The position numbers and the translations under genes were made by a program. 64,000 bases of DNA from Luscinia megarhynchos. Lineage: Eukaryota; Chordata; Aves; Passeriformes; Turdidae. Below the pieces are notes generated by a model. The model was not told the origin of the DNA, did not search any database, and was given only the letters and a program-made list of their open reading frames with translations. Positions 11,601 to 26,632 of this stretch are shown here, in pieces. How positions within the stretch are numbered: the stretch's first letter is position 1; each line of letters starts with the position of its first letter. The DNA is taken from assembly GCA_034336665.1 (NCBI GenBank), contig CM067566.1, positions 27,558,330 to 27,622,329 on the forward strand, in the 5' to 3' direction.

Positions 11601-12513
11601 AGCATCAAGAAAAATCTCTAAAAGTATCCTGAAAATTTAGATGCTAACAAGTTAGAATATGGAATTTCTGAGCTGATGAAGTGAACTGAATTATTAGGGA
11701 AATATTTGGAGATAAAAGCCACATATCACCTGGCCTAGGGTGCAAGAATCCCACTTGTCAAAAAATTATGAGCCAAATATCCCAAAATCATATACTGTTT
11801 TGGATGTGGTTTTATATCAAAGACAAGAAGATTATGTGACTGCAAATATGTAAAAAATGAACCAAATCACCAAACTGGTGTTCACCTTTATGTTCAAAGG
11901 TATCTAAAATGCTCAGTAGCTTATCTCCTTTGCTATTTCTGTTGTACTTCACAAAGTTAGCTGAGTTCATGATGAGGTTTGAGCCATGAGGGAAACTTCC
12001 TGGCTAGCATACAGAGTGAGAACAGCAGCAGGTCATCTTTAGGTTTGCTTTTGAGGTAAGGAGTTATTGCCCACCAAGGTAATCTCTGAGCTAACCTAGG
12101 ATTCTTAGGTGCTCCATCTTTTTATAATGGGCAAAGTAACTTTCTGCATTGCCTTATGATAAGACTCTTTCCCCCCTAAGCCATATAAAAAGGTTTATAC
12201 TTTGAATAAGAATTTCTCATCTTCATGTCTGTAGCACCTGTGCTGGGTATTCAGTACACCTACTGCCAGCTGCTCTACCTCTTTTTTTTTTTTTCATTTC
12301 CTTTCCTCCCATTTCTGTCTTTGCCTTCTTTTCCCTTTTATAGATAGCTTCTACTAATTACAGTTGCAAGGGGCAGAAGTGCCTTCCTTAGATCTTCTCT
12401 TCTTTTGCTAACCCAGGTAATGGGCAGAAAGAACATTAGGTCCAGAGTAATTGGATAGTGACCCCCAATGAGGGAAAAGCACACAGACCTAAAGGAGGAG
12501 CTGAGAGGTGAGT

Positions 12514-12548
12514 TTCTAGATTCTCTAGAAGGAGCTGAGAATCTAGAA
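12514..12548. repeat. 12-bp perfect inverted repeat
   Basis: TTCTAGATTCTC (12514-12525) and GAGAATCTAGAA (12537-12548) are exact reverse complements separated by 11 nt. The sequence GGAGCTGAGA occurs just before the left arm and again in the loop/right arm, suggesting a small local duplication. Confidence 0.85.
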
Positions 12549-14890
12549 TGCAAAATGTAAATATTGGGAGACTGAGAGATGAGAACGCTGCCAGACTGAG
12601 TAAATTGTGACCGAGTAGACTGTACCTGCAATTTTAGTAGTACAAATCTAGCAATTAATTTAATGCTTCCATGGAGCCAGTTGATATCCAGTGCTCAGAA
12701 CACTTGGATATGAACAAACAAATTAAATGAAGGAGGAAAGAGAATGGTCTTCAAGTATCCTGATGAATTTCTGCTAGAATTGTTTCATATAGCAATTAGT
12801 TATGTTAGGACAAACATTATCAGAGTATGCTGAGTACAATCTAAACCAATGAAATGCTGCCTAACACTTTGTAGCAACTCTATAATGTATTGCTGAGCAT
12901 TATGGTAAGCCCAGACAATTGTGATGGGTTGATCTATTTGGCATTAAATAGTATTTGTCAGCTTACTAGTTCTCCTTCCTCGGTTAGGAAAGACTTTGTT
13001 TATTTCAGAATGGAAAGGAATTTAAACCTCATTTGTACAAATTCATATATGCAATTCTATTTGGTTTGAAGGGTATATTGAAATTGGAGTGCATAAATGC
13101 TTGCAGGATCATGTGCTTAGTTTTTTTTGGTGATGGATATCCAGGATCTTTAACACACCATTTCTATTTTCTCAGCCACACTTCATCTGAAACTCTTAAA
13201 CTCATTCCATTAAGCATATCTCCTCAAGAATGAAAAGCTGATGCTTTATCCTCTGGCCACTTGTACCCACTATTTCTGATCTGACTGATAATGCCAGAAG
13301 TCGAAGTACAGATTATCAGAACAGCAAGGCTTTTCATAATGGTCTCTCTGCATGAAAAGTCCATGTGTCAGCTAAGAAAATGAATTTTTAATAATACTTG
13401 GCACTGAATGAGTGGTTTGTCTCAACAGAGTGCATCAAGCACTGCTTATCTGATCTTTGTAACTCTGAAATAGGTTTCATCTATTTGAATGATCTTTTTC
13501 TTAGCCATCTTTATATCAAGAAGCTTATTCAGGATATGATATCCTAAATTTCAACACAGGGATTTACTTTTTTAATAAGGAAATAAAAATACAGTGGGGA
13601 TATTTACATTGGTGTGCTCAATAGTATTTCTCTATTGGACAGCAAACAAAATTTTTCATGCCTGTTTAAATTTTTGGAGAAATTTATGCCATCTTTTTAA
13701 GCAAGGCAAATATTATGAAGTTTATGCATGAGTTTAATATATCTTTCAAAGATGCTATCAACGAGTGTGATGTCCTTTTCATTCTGTACTTAATTACTAA
13801 GTATAATTTTGAGTACACGATACTATGCAAACTCGATGTAATGTCACAGAATGCAGCTCTGCAATTTGCAGTGCTGGCAAATAAAGGCTCTTAGTCAGTT
13901 TTCTTTGTAGCAGTTTGACATAGACTATAGTCCTGGGTTTGCCTTAATTGAATTTTTGATAAGGAGGAAAAAGGGCCAGCAGTCAACATGCTACAACTGT
14001 GTATGCATATACTGTGAAGAAGTAAATATGCCTTCTAAAACTTATTTAGAGACAAATGCCTCTTCTTTGATTTAGATTTGGAATAGTAATCTGAAAAAAA
14101 ATAAATATATACATAGAAAAGCAAACTAGTTATTCTTGGTTCATACAACAGGAGCAGCTTTAAAAAACAAGCATTTCTTCGTAGACTAAAGATGAATTGA
14201 AGTTCTCCAATTCCTGTAAAAATGTGTGTATCTACAGTCATAGTTTGTTCTGGATCAATTCCAGTGCATTGTGACTATAGGAACTAGAAAGGAAAACTCA
14301 AAAGGGTATTTTTAATCACTTTTACCTCTATTAACAATGTGATGCTATTTCCATTGTTCCTGTTATAAAAATAAGTAGCTGACATGTTCCCCAGAATTGA
14401 TTATTGTGTTTTAGTCAACAGAACAGCCATCAAGATATTTCAACCTATCAGGAAAGGGAGTGGAAAGGAGCTGACAGAGAAACCTCAAAGGAAGGACAAG
14501 ACACTGTGTCTTTTGTCCTTTGTTCCAAGATGGAAATAAACTGTCTCCACTTTTGATAAGCTTTTCTTTTGATCTTTGTTTGCAATAATTAGGGTTAGAC
14601 ACTAAGTTATTTTATGAACCCTTTCAGGTTTAGCCCCCTCTTAGTTAATATGGATATGAGTTATTTGGTCTCAGCAAACAACTACATTTATTAAGTTTTT
14701 ATTATTTGCTTTAATTTATGTAGATTTTGCCTAATATGCAAGGGAACTAGATAGTGATAGATTTGGGGGAGATGAAAAGTATTACTTTCTACAGATTTAA
14801 TTTTACTCCATATTTTATAATAGTGAACGAGAACATAAAATACATAAAAAATCAGAAAGATCTGTTTTCTGTCTGTCTGTGTCTATTGTA

Positions 14891-14920
14891 TAAATACATA
14901 TACACACATATATATATAAT
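14891..14920 (+). repeat. Short TA/CA-rich microsatellite
   Basis: A run of TACATATACACACATATATATATA-type dinucleotides, too short to classify further. Confidence 0.75.
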
Positions 14921-15277
14921 TTCTAGCAATTTAGGAATGCTTATCATACTGTGCTTGCCTCTAGTTTAGATGTTTTGGAAAGTCTGCACTCTGCATAAAG
15001 CTAGTGCTTAGATTACTGCTCTCATTTACGAGTATTGGTAAATATGCCAGGCTGTGGAGAGACACAGCCTTTTACTCTAATTCATGCTGAAAGAAAAATT
15101 TGATCCAGGCATCAAGGGAAATCCTGGGAAATAAGAATTTGGGATTCAGCTAGACGAAGTTAGAAGCATAACTGGAGTGTTACCTGCTTGTGGTGCAAAC
15201 ATAACAAGAAATTCAGGTGTTAGTTTAAGAACAAATGTGTTTTTCTTTGTTTGCAAAACTAGACTTTATCCTAGGCA

Positions 15278-15385
15278 AAAAACCCCCAACAATCCAAACC
15301 CAAAACAACAAACAAACCCAAACAAACAAAACCAATGAACTCCAAAACCACCAAACTGAAAACCATCTCCACAAAACAGTAAAAC
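15278..15385 (+). repeat. A/C-rich low-complexity tract
   Basis: About 100 bp almost free of G and poor in T, made of AAAC, AAACCC and CAAAC words. Similar tracts lie at 2011-2195 and 32059-32114. Confidence 0.85.
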
Positions 15386-17281
15386 AAATTAATCTGAGTA
15401 CTTAAATACATTGTAAATCTAGGCAGTTTTCACATATATACCAGAATTCAGGATACTAGATACTACAGAGGAAAAACAAACATAATAGTCAAAGAATGTA
15501 GGCATCACGACTTCGGAAAACAGTCCAGAATTAAAGTGTGTATATATTTTTACATCACTGATCACAGATTTTAAAGATCATTGTAACAATCTGACCCACA
15601 AGTCTTGCTTAGGTTTCCTGCTTCAAGTTGAATCTCTGGCATTTTCAAATGCCTCCTTTAGGAATGCACCTTGATTCTAGGGTTACAAATGACAACTTCA
15701 AAGTTTAACATGACAAATTACTTCCGAATTTAAAATGTGTGTCTTAGTATAAATTTTTATCCTCTTAGCATCAGTACCTAGAATTTCACCAGTGTTCTTT
15801 TGTATTGTCCTGGAGATCCCAATCAAGCTGTGGGATTGCATTGAGAACTAAATGATGCAAAGCTGTAACATCCCTCCTAATGTCAAGGACAAAAAATATT
15901 ATGTGTGCTTTGCTGAGACACATCATTGCATTAGTATACTGTTTCATGTCTGCAGATTTAAAAAATGCTATAATTTTCAGTAGCTTCCTGAAACATGTAA
16001 TATAGTCATTTACTGGAAAATATAGAATGCTCTTTAAGGGATCTAAATTGCTGAATCTCTGTCTCTCCAGTGGAATAGTCTACTCTTATCAGCTGAATGA
16101 GTGGTACAGTCTAAACAAAGGGTAATAATGTTCAACTGGAATTCCAGGAAAGGAAGCTTAATGCGAACTTCCTGATTTAACCTTACAAAAATAGAAAGGT
16201 TGATAGGATAAGTGAATCACTCAGAAGAGCAGATTTTGCTTCATTTAATTAAAATAGACCATAAAAATGTCAAAGTACCCCTTTGTAATGTTCACTGCAA
16301 AACTCACATGTAAAACTGTTTAGAGTATCATTTTCGTGCATGAGACTGAGAAAAGTTTCCTCAGAGAAGCAACTCAATTTTCTCAAAATTTCTTCTCATT
16401 TTCCAGCCTGGAAAACATGGTGACAGCTACATGGACATTTCTTATACAATTTCCTGTATCTTCTGCTATTGGTGGATCAGGAGGTAAATTTGGAACTTCT
16501 GCTTCTGGGAGGTAATTAGCAAGACGGAGATGCATGAATATTGAAGAAAAACAAAAGAACTATTTTGAGCCTCAAGAAGAGGTTTTGCTAGGTCCAGTTT
16601 GTGTTCACTTTGACTTCCTGGCAGTGGTAGTCACTCGAGTGTGGAATAAACTCACAAAGAAAGTGGAATGAACAATTTTTTTAACAAGATACCAGGTAAG
16701 TTGCTGGGAAATGAGCAAGTGAAGTGGTGCTTTATTTCTGGTGGAATGGAAATGACAATGTAGTAGGCCCTCTCAATCTCTAAATTGTGCAAATTTGTAA
16801 CCTTTCAACACCTTTATATATATACACCTTTATATATAGCCAATATGAAAATGTAAGTCAGGCAAGTGACAAACTGTGATTACAACTGTCTTCTTGCCCT
16901 CTACAAAACCAGCAGGAAAAAGTGCAAAAAATATGTGTGTACTGCTATAACCCTCTCAACAAAAACAAGCAGGATATCCACAGGACTGCCAGAGGCCATC
17001 CATATCAGAGGAACGTGCATCCCATTTCCTGAGTCTTGCATGTGTTCAACCCACCATCAATGCTTGCCTCAGGTGGAAAGTTTTTACTTAACATTTGAGC
17101 CTGAAAATTTCATCTTCTTAGAAATGGCTTTTTTGCTCAATAATTTTCAGTTCCTAAACTCTTCCAGGATCATGTTCTGCTTAATGGCAAGCTGATGGAT
17201 GAGAATCTTTTTGTGCTCTTAGGCAGAACCTTGCCACTGCTGGCTTTTTTTTCCTGATCAGGGTTTCATCCATCCCAGACT

Positions 17282-17304
17282 GTTTTTTTGTTTGTTTGTT
17301 TGTT
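17282..17304 (+). repeat. (GTTT)n microsatellite
   Basis: Four to five GTTT units follow a T run. Simple repeat only. Confidence 0.85.
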
Positions 17305-20300
17305 GTTACCAGTTTTTATTGCCTTCCAGTTTGTTCATTTCTTTTATTTTGTTTTTGTGGTTGTATGTTTTTTCCTTATTAACAAATAAAATTGCCCAGA
17401 ATGGGATTTCAGAGAGAACTTCATGTGAGAGGGCTGCTGTGTGCATTTATGGCTGAGTGCTGCCACAAGAAAACAAGAAGAGCCGGACCTGGTGTAACAT
17501 CATGTGTGCATGTGAAAAATCTTCAGAAACATGCTGAGGGTACATATGGATGACTGACAGCATTTGCAATTGGAAGAGGTGCAGCTTCAAGTTAATACTG
17601 AATTCTATTTTATTAGATGACACTGACATCTATTTTACTCATTCCTGATCCCTCAGGCAATTCAAGGACAGGATTAATCGAGCCTGATATAACTTTGATT
17701 TTTGTTTTTTCAGCCAAGATGTGAAGAAAGTGAGGAATCACTTCTACAGAAAATCATATGGGAAGAGGAAGAAGGAAGAGGGAAAAGAGTGGCACAAAAA
17801 TCCTAAGCTATACAGACTCCCTTGCCTAGTGATTGACTCCACAGTGAAAGTTAGGGATTATCTCCCACTAGAGATTTAAAAATGGGAAAATCCTGAACAA
17901 TGCTAGAAATCAGGTCAATACCATATGAAGGTAGAAAACAGATATCAAAAAAGCAAGTTCATATTGACCAAAAAGCCATGCAATCTCCTCACTCCCTGAT
18001 GGGCCTGAGATATCTGGGTGTTTCAGACAGCTGTGACTGATGAGACGCCCATCTGTGATGAGCTAAGGATGGGATATGAGCCTTGGAGTCCAAATGGAAT
18101 TGCCTACTTTTGACCAAAATGTACTTTATAGGCTGCTGTGCTTTGACTGCCAACTATCTGTTTTCTTTTGGCACTAGAAATAACAATCTTGGATAACCTC
18201 CCTTTGGAGGTTTAGTTCCAGTTACAGATATTGCAGAAGATTCTTCCATTTCATAGAAAAAAATGATGAAAATTAAAAGGAACATGCTCATCTTTTGCCA
18301 GACTTGCAAGATATATTTTCCCTCTAAATATTTAGTGGTTTGGGTAATTATTTTCTTAATTAGGAGACTTGTCAAAACACATTATGGTGACTGATTTCAC
18401 ATCACCACTGTTTTTCCTAGCAGTTTCTGATTACTGATTATATGTTACAGAAAAACATTCATTTATAATTACTGACAGTAATTTCTTGGAGATCATTAAC
18501 AGCCTAAGTGCTATTGCCTACCTAAGTATTTTACAGCTTCCCTAGAGAAAATTAAATTAAAAATAAATTTTTTTTTGTTTACAGTTAAAACTTGAGTTCA
18601 GAGAATTGAGCTGTTCTGTGTTTGATTGTGCATTAGGAACCTAAAGGCAAAAGATGATGAAAACATGCATGTCTATCTGTGCTATTCCTGGATGATGGTG
18701 CCTACAGTACTAACTAAAAACACACACATTTACACAACTGTGACCCTTTCAACTGAGGTTTGCAAAGCATGCTGCAAACAATGTTTTAGTCTCAAAGGAA
18801 TTTTAATGCATAAGTTCTCACTCTACAGTTAGAGAGACTGAAGCACACAAGAAGATATGGGAATTTTCCACAGCTACATTCTGAACTGGCTGAGAAAATG
18901 GTGAACAAAGTCTGCCAGTCTTTTCCTCTTTTCTGGACCTTACCCTTAGGGACCACTCACAGCATCCCATACACTCCAGGACATGACTGGCTTGTACCTT
19001 ACTTTTGCATCACTTGTAGCAAGAAGGAAAGGGCTACTGGCTTTTTAGGCCCAAAATTGCTTGAAGTTTTTGTGCTCATTCTGCTTCTGCTGGTTCCAGG
19101 GCTACCAGAGTTCAGGAAAAGGAGCATCTTCTTTACCTCAGAGAGGAGAGCTCACGTGGGTGACTGCATATTGTTTCTAATGCAAGCCAGCGTCTGAGGG
19201 TGCAATTAAACATAATGGTTTCATATAGGATGTCATGAAAAATTCAAGGTCTGTGTTGTTTTAGGGAACATACAGAATGAATGTGATATATGGACTCGTA
19301 TTTGATGCAAGCTATGTATTCAAGTATTAATTTCCCCAGTTTTCTTTTACCTTATCAATAACATTTATAGTTTTCTTGTCTAGGAATAACCTCAGTGTTT
19401 ATTCTATGTTATTTGGAATCCTTGATGCAAGACAGAATCTTGCCAGTGTAGCTATTCTGTACCAGTTTACCAAAGTAACTTTAACTATCCAAGGATATCT
19501 ATTTCTTGGTCATTTTAATACCACAATTATCTGCAGCTCCCATTCTCTGCTAACAGATGTTTGGTTACTAGTGTTCAACATTATGCAATAAGACAGTGAG
19601 TCCCCAGAACTCCCTGTCAGGAACACAAAGTACTCTAAGATCACTTTCATATTTTCTGGCATTCAGAGATGGCTAAATCTCCAAAAGGCTTGTGCGTCCA
19701 TTTAGTTTAAACTTAATATCCAGAACTCAGATTCCTAGAGCTAAGTTTTCTCAAACTCAAAACCAGACTAGTTATATAATGAGCTGCATTAATGAGCTGC
19801 ATCTCTTTAGAATATCTATATGCAGACTCTGGTGCCAAGGACTGATTTTGAAATAAAATAAGGATTGTCTGACACATTGAAATTTACCTTGATTGTAATA
19901 TTTCTCAGGAAGACAACTGAACAGAAAGAACTTCATGTGAGGCATGGCTGAAGAAGTCTTTAAAGTGTTGAAAATCTTTCTGTTATACATTAGTTACCCA
20001 TGTCAACTAGGAAGAGCACAGGCTGCAAAAGTAGAATTTTTAGTAACAACTTCAGTGATATCAAGTATTAGAAAAACGTGAATTGCTCCATTTTGCAAGA
20101 GTAGGACAGCAAAACAATTTGATATGTTTTGACTGATTTTATCTCCTTTGCACACACTGTATAGTATATTATCTTGAATGATTAAGCGTAGATAAATCAG
20201 TTCTTCATCATAGGCCTACAAAGATGTAATTGACATTTTGACACTTCCACAAAATAAAAAAAAGCCTTACTGAGGCAATTACATTTGAAATGCTGTGTAG

Positions 20301-23300
20301 CACATATTTTATTTCTTCTAATGGAAGATAATTAAACATAATTAAATTAGAATTTCTTCATGGTTTTGCAATAATAACATTTAAAGTCTGGGTCATTCCC
20401 TTTTTGCAGCTGTTATTTTGCTCAATGAGTTAGTGTATTACTTGACTTTTCTGTAAGATTTCCAAGTAGAACCACTTTTACGTCCTTTAATGTTACAGTA
20501 TTTGGTTCTTATGTGAATAAGTGAGTGAAGACTTGCAAAAAATTTTGCAAAAATTTTAATGAATGTGCAAATAATTGTCTTTTCTCAGATCTGGACTTGT
20601 GAAAAAAAGCATCAAGCAGCCTGTGGTAACAGACAAAATTACCGTTTCATGTAGTACCAAAACAGAGTAGAAATAATACTACAGAAATTCTGTAGGGTTG
20701 ATGGAAACAAAAGAGAGAATTCTAGATGACAGCTTAAAGGACACGAGGAAGCACACTGAAAGCATTTCCTGTAGCACAAACAGAGGACAAGGCTTTCACA
20801 ATTCATTTCACAGTTCATTGCCTATAGAGACTCTGCATGAGGGTCATCCATGGCAGGAGGCACACACACTGCACGCACAACATTTTCTGGGCATGGACAC
20901 ATGCACTGAGTAGACAAAAGAATTAATAATTTGAGCTATGCAGGGAGCCACAGGCTCTGTGTCTTTTGCCTTCATGATCTACCATGGACTAAAGATCTTG
21001 GCTTTTGATTTGCTCCAAACTCAAGTGCCCTCCTCCAGGCACTGCTTCCCAGCCACGTTTGCTGTCATGCTTCCATAGAGTCTTCTCGCAGCCTAATTGC
21101 TGGAAGAATCTTCTCTGTTTCTGGACCTCTCTGTTGTCAGAAGGGAAGTGGCTTATTTGTACTCTGCTTTGTTTTCCAAGCAAACTTTGTTGACAGCCTG
21201 CAATTCCCCCAGAGCCCTTGCAGGAGCCTGAAATTTTGCCCAGGGTCCTCTCACCCACAGAACTGGCTGAGAGCTCTGGGCTCTTCTTCAGCCAGAAGGT
21301 TTGCGTAGAAAGGAGGGAGGGATATTGCACAGCAGACTGATTTACTGATCTTGGACCGTGGATTTGTACCTCCAGTCTTCACTCTCCACCCTCCCAAAAC
21401 TTGGATTGCAAGAGGAATGCCTTTCTCTCTTACTGTGTATGTTCTCAGGGTTACAGTGAAGCCACGCCATTTCCATGAAGTCATCTCATGGCACCTAGCT
21501 AAATGTTTTTTAAGATACTGCCTTGTGCATGAGGAGAGGAGAAAATTAAGAGTCTCTGTTGGGGCTGATGCACAGCTGATGCATGAAAATTGATGCAAAT
21601 ATGTCTGTTCTCCAACTGGATGCAACAGGAGAGGATATATGCATAAAAGAGTGGGAAGAAGCAAGGTAAATAAAATAGATGCAGGTATTATTCTGTTGTT
21701 CAGGGCAACCTGCTGGGTTTCAACCTCTGAATTGTCTATTGCACACCCAAAACAATTTAGATTAAAAGTGAGATTTTTTAGGTAAAGGACACATTCATTA
21801 AACCCTTGCCACAGGCCAAGAGATGGCCACAGCTTAGAAATGGAATGGTAATAGGTCAGGGAAAGAGAAGAAATCTCTTTTTTTTTCTGAATCACAGGGA
21901 TGTGAGCTTCTGAGGGCTACAGCAAAGTGAACATGGGCTTACCAATAATTATAATAATCCTAATAATGTCCACAAGTAAGGAATAATTTAAACTCATTAT
22001 GTCCCACTGGCTTGGGAGATGATTTAGCTTATGATATTTGTCACATCTCAAAACAATGACCGGAATACACTTACTAATAGGAAAGCTTGATCTTAACATT
22101 ATGTAGCTTGTGCTCAGTTTCTGTGTTTTTGTAAAGGCAAACAGAAATGTTTAAAAAGAACAGATGAATGAAAAAAAAAATTCTCTGGAATAATGATCGT
22201 GGAAAAGCAACAAGGAAAATGTAAATGTTTAAATGTAAATGTGAGATGGGAAATACTTCAGCATGTATCCTTTTTCTTCAGCTCTCTTCTCTTATCTTAT
22301 GAAAGAGACAACTGGAAAAAGCGAACAGAAAATGACTTACTGAAGAGTTGTGCCAGTCCATTCCTTGCTGATATATCTGTTAAGTGCTTTAGAGGAAGCA
22401 GAATCTGATTCTCCTACATTTCCAGAAAACTCAGGAACTCACTGCTTTTAAATGTTAGCAAAAATAAGTAGACTATGAGTATTTTCTCTGAGAAGCTTTT
22501 GTCATGAATGCATGTAATTTAGAGAAGCTGAAAAAAGTATGTTTGCAACCACGTATGCAAGATGTCAATATACCCTCTGGAAAATCTGCTGCAGCTGGCT
22601 GATAGTCTTACAATATTATTAGATGTAGGGTTATTATTTCACCATGTTTAGGTCACTTTTGGATACAACATAAGAAGAGGGAAATGTTGGCCCTGTTGTA
22701 CTAGACAATGAGCTTTCCATATGTTGGAAATAGCATCAAGAAAAAAAACTGCCCAGCGAAAAAAACCTTGGTATCAATGAGAGGGAGTACTCAGTACATC
22801 ACCAATGATCCCATCCACCAGATATTCTCAGACTCTGCCTGTAACCATGCTGTCTGATCTCAAAAAAGGAGAGGGATGTTATTTGTCTTTAAAAAAAAAA
22901 AGTACAAATAGTTAAGCCATCCGTCAACTAAAACCAAGACAAGTGTTCTGTTCTCACTGTTGAAATGGGATATTATTATTCTCATGGGGATTAATAAGTC
23001 TAGCTGGAGGAGTCTGGCCCTTCAGGAGGTCAATAGTGGAATGCTTATGATTAATGTTTTGGTCCATGGTCTATCTCTATGCTAAGTTATTAAAGCTATG
23101 TTGTCTTTAACATCCCCTACTAACACAACGTTAACTTTCTGCTAGAGTTGATGTTGCAGACTGCCCTCGGCTCCATGGAGTAAAATAATACTTTGTGGAA
23201 AAGATTTCACTGTACAAATAAGCAGATTTAACATCCCAGTTTTTCCCAGCTCTCAGATGTCAGCATTGCCTGTACTTAGCTGTGAGCTGGAATGTGGGTT

Positions 23301-26300
23301 GCCATGCAGAAACCACACCAAGCATCTTTTCTCACGTCTTGATTTCCCATTTCAAATATCCCTGTTGAATTTGGAAAATGAATTGTGGAATCAAAAGAGA
23401 GCAAAGGAGAGGAGACTCTAGAATCAGCCTACTAAAATTTTTTTGTTTGTTTTTTAAATTTACTAGTCTTCACAAAAAGGCAAAATGTTGGAAAGCATTG
23501 CTTGAGAAAGTAGATGCCTTGAATGAAATAATCACATATATTCAGCAGTTAAGCATATAATTCAAGGGGCAGTTTCCACTATAAAATTCAAAACTCTCAA
23601 TACGAATGACTGAGGATAACAGTTATGTATTCCCAGGTGCTTTTATTTTTATAATTGGACTAAGGGTGAAAGGTGTATGCTCGCAAATTCTGCACAAAGT
23701 CTTGTTTCTTCACCTGACAGATCTGTGAAAGCTGTGTGACCTCCCCAGAAAACCTAGTCCTAATCAGTTGCTATAATGAGGCTGCTAGAACATCTTCTCC
23801 TATGTGAAATAAATTTAGTTTTCTGACTGCCATGATTCTCCTGACTTTCATAGAAGTGCTCCATATTTGCACTGAAACTCTGGAGCAGAACCAGCCTCCC
23901 TTGGATGTTGTGATACTGGCAATAAAAATGTCAGCTATGGCTGTCAGTGAAGGTGAGAGAGCTGTTGATTAATGTCCCAGTTTTATTCTGCCACGTGCCA
24001 ACAGACTTGACAAATGCATGATTTTGCTGCCTATACACAAATGTAAACAACATTGTAATATAGGGTTTCATTACTTCATTACCTTTTTTTTTTCCCCAAT
24101 GAAAAATAAAGATATATCATGAATTTTAACCAGTCCAGAGAATGGCTGTTCTTGCTGTACTTGTTGAACTCCAGGCTTTAATTGTAAGGACACTGGATAT
24201 CCCAAACATTAGCACTTCAGATAGATACAACTGCTACTTTTAGAAATAATTAAGGCAGTGACACTAATAGCAGTTGTATTTAACCTCTTGGGAGCTAGCT
24301 GTAGGGAAAGCTTTCAATAAAGGCATCTTTTTCTAGGTTACTCTTTGCTTTGGGGTATTTCTGTGAGGTCTATGGGTTCTTCTAAACATTACAAAGAAAG
24401 AGGGAAGGGAAAGGAGGCAGATATTGTTCTGAACTTTTTTTTTTCAGCATAGGAATATGCTCCTCAGATTACTAAAAGGCATCTTTTTATTAAACAAAAA
24501 TAACTTGTAGGGTAAAATCATTACTATCTCTGTGTCCTGTAACACACCATTTGGGTAAGAAAAGGTAAACAGGGAACTGCCAGCAAGATGACAAATATGG
24601 TGATTTTGACAATACACCGGGTAACAAAGGCCATGCTAAATACCAAAGTGAGCGTGGACAACCTCCAATAGAAATGGCAACAATGTCCAAAATGTGTTGG
24701 AAAAGGCATGTGTTTTTCAAAACCAGTTAAGAGTCACAGGCCAAGCATTCAGCAACTTTCTCAGGAAAAATGGCCATCTGAGGGGCTGCTGCTTTTGCAA
24801 TCACAATAAACCTCCCAGTCCACAAGAGCTGTTAGCGGTGGAGTGACTAAACTCGGGATGTAAATCATTCTCCAGCTTTCATACAGAGCACTGCTAATCT
24901 CTCTGGAATATCATGTTAAAGCCATACTCTGCATTTCCATGAAGACTGTGCTGCCTGACAGCAGTGGTTTGTCCCAGAGCAGCGATGGAGCTGGGTTAGC
25001 CCTGTGTTAAGGGGCTTGGAGTGAGGCCAGCATTTCTCCTCAGCTTCTCGGAGAATGAGTCAACACACCTGCTCTAAAAATCTGGATGCAGTCAGCAGCC
25101 AACGATGTAATCTTTGGCACAGTCACCAGAACTCCATCTGAATTATGTTCTCTAATTCAGGTTTTAACGCTTTTAATACAAGACACTATTGGAATTTTTC
25201 AGGACTTCAAGATTTTTTTCCCGAAAGATGTCCAATTAGAAAGTAAAGCTGCTGCTTGCTTTAGCTAAAATTTTAATGTTTCTTGTGAAAACTATAATAA
25301 ATGTTACTTTTAAAAATGCAAATAAACTCTTTGTTTTTTTTGGCAAAAAACAGTCTTTTAATCTTTTTAAAATGATCTATATTTTCTCAGTGATAGTAGG
25401 ACTGCATACTGCAAAAGAAGTGTTCCTATGAGTAATTCTATAAAGTTAAGGAATTAACTCACGTGAATAATGGCTTGCAGTGCTATACCCATATTTTGGT
25501 ATAATTCTTGAATATACATAAAGCAAAAAGAGAATTTTAACTGAGGAATTAATTTTAACCCTACAGCAAAGAAGAATGAAATAATTTTGGTTATCTGACC
25601 TTAAAATATTGTCTGCCAGTCTCTACAGAAGGAAAACGGTCCAAATTGTGGTACAATAACACAAGCCAAGTTAGCATAGAGGTAATATAAATACCACTGA
25701 AACCCCTGTTGTTAGGGTGTGTAGCAGTGGGTAGCATTATGTGTGTGGTGCAAATAAGCACAGCACGTTGCACAGCTCAGATTTAGCTATTACCAGCAGA
25801 TAGCTCCATTTTCAGGGTGGTTTAAAAATGCTGAGCTACCTGTCCCTCTGCAGCCAGCCATGAATAGAAGCAGTCACTAAAATTTTCTTTTTTTATTGGC
25901 ATGTGGTTGACTATAAAGTTTTGCAACTTTCTCCTGGTGCAGAAGGAGGTGTTGCCAAATGAGCTCTGACCAACACATGGAGGAAACCACTCAAGTGACC
26001 TCTATCTCATCCCACTGTTGTATCCTCCCATTTAATTGATCACTATGGGAACAAGACCAATATGCTGATGAAGCTCTCCATGTTTCAAAACCAGGGAGGA
26101 TCTTGAGCTCTTTTTGAATGTTACCTATAATCTATTGTTGCAAAACAGAATTAATTAAAAAGCAGAGCAATTAATATCATGAGCACAGAGAGGAATCCCT
26201 TACTTATTCAAAATAATTCAAAGTTACTGCTTTGAAGATAAAAATGCAGCTTTAGTTTATATTTTTTAGAAAAACAAACAAAAGCTTCTGCAGACTTTCC

Positions 26301-26451
26301 TTAGATGCAATATTGGCCGTGTTACTTCCTAAGAAATATTGCAACCAAATTGGTAGAGATACCTAATTCTCTAAGACTAATACCCATCTGACGTTAATGT
26401 ACAAAATGCAGAAATTTGCACTGTGAAAGACCTGAAATATGTTATCAGTTA

Positions 26452-26632
26452 GAATCATGGAATGGTTTGGGTTGGAAGGGACCTTAAAGATCTTCCAGTT
26501 CCAAATCCTCTGCCATAGGTAGGGATGCTGTTCACTAAACCAGGCTGCTCAAAACCCAGTCCAGCTTGGCCTTAAACTCTTTTCTGGCAACCTGTTCCAG
26601 AGCCTCACCACCCTCATAGTGAGGAAGACTTG
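26452..26632 (-). mobile_element. CR1 LINE fragment (3' end)
   Basis: The plus strand reads AGAATCATGGAATGGTTTGG, then TTGGAAGGGACCTTAAAGAT, followed by the CTGCCATAGGTAGGGATGC and CAGGCTGCTCAAA blocks and ending near CCTCACCACCCTCATAGTGA. This is the reverse complement of the CR1 3' terminal region found throughout bird genomes, so the element points along the minus strand. It is a heavily 5'-truncated copy of about 180 bp with no coding sequence. Confidence 0.92.

Larger units (their letters stand above)
4791..26451. other. Intronic DNA with scattered simple repeats, no gene seen
   Basis: AT-rich unique sequence. Only microsatellites and small inverted repeats, listed separately, stand out. 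The longest frame here (21251-21895, minus, 214 codons) shows no domain, signal or family resemblance that I can recognise, and I treat it as chance. Confidence 0.6.

Noticed and set aside
21251..21895. 214-codon minus-strand frame
   Set aside because: Longest frame outside repeats, but no recognisable domain, no known family, no visible promoter or splice context. A chance frame of this length is plausible in 64 kb.
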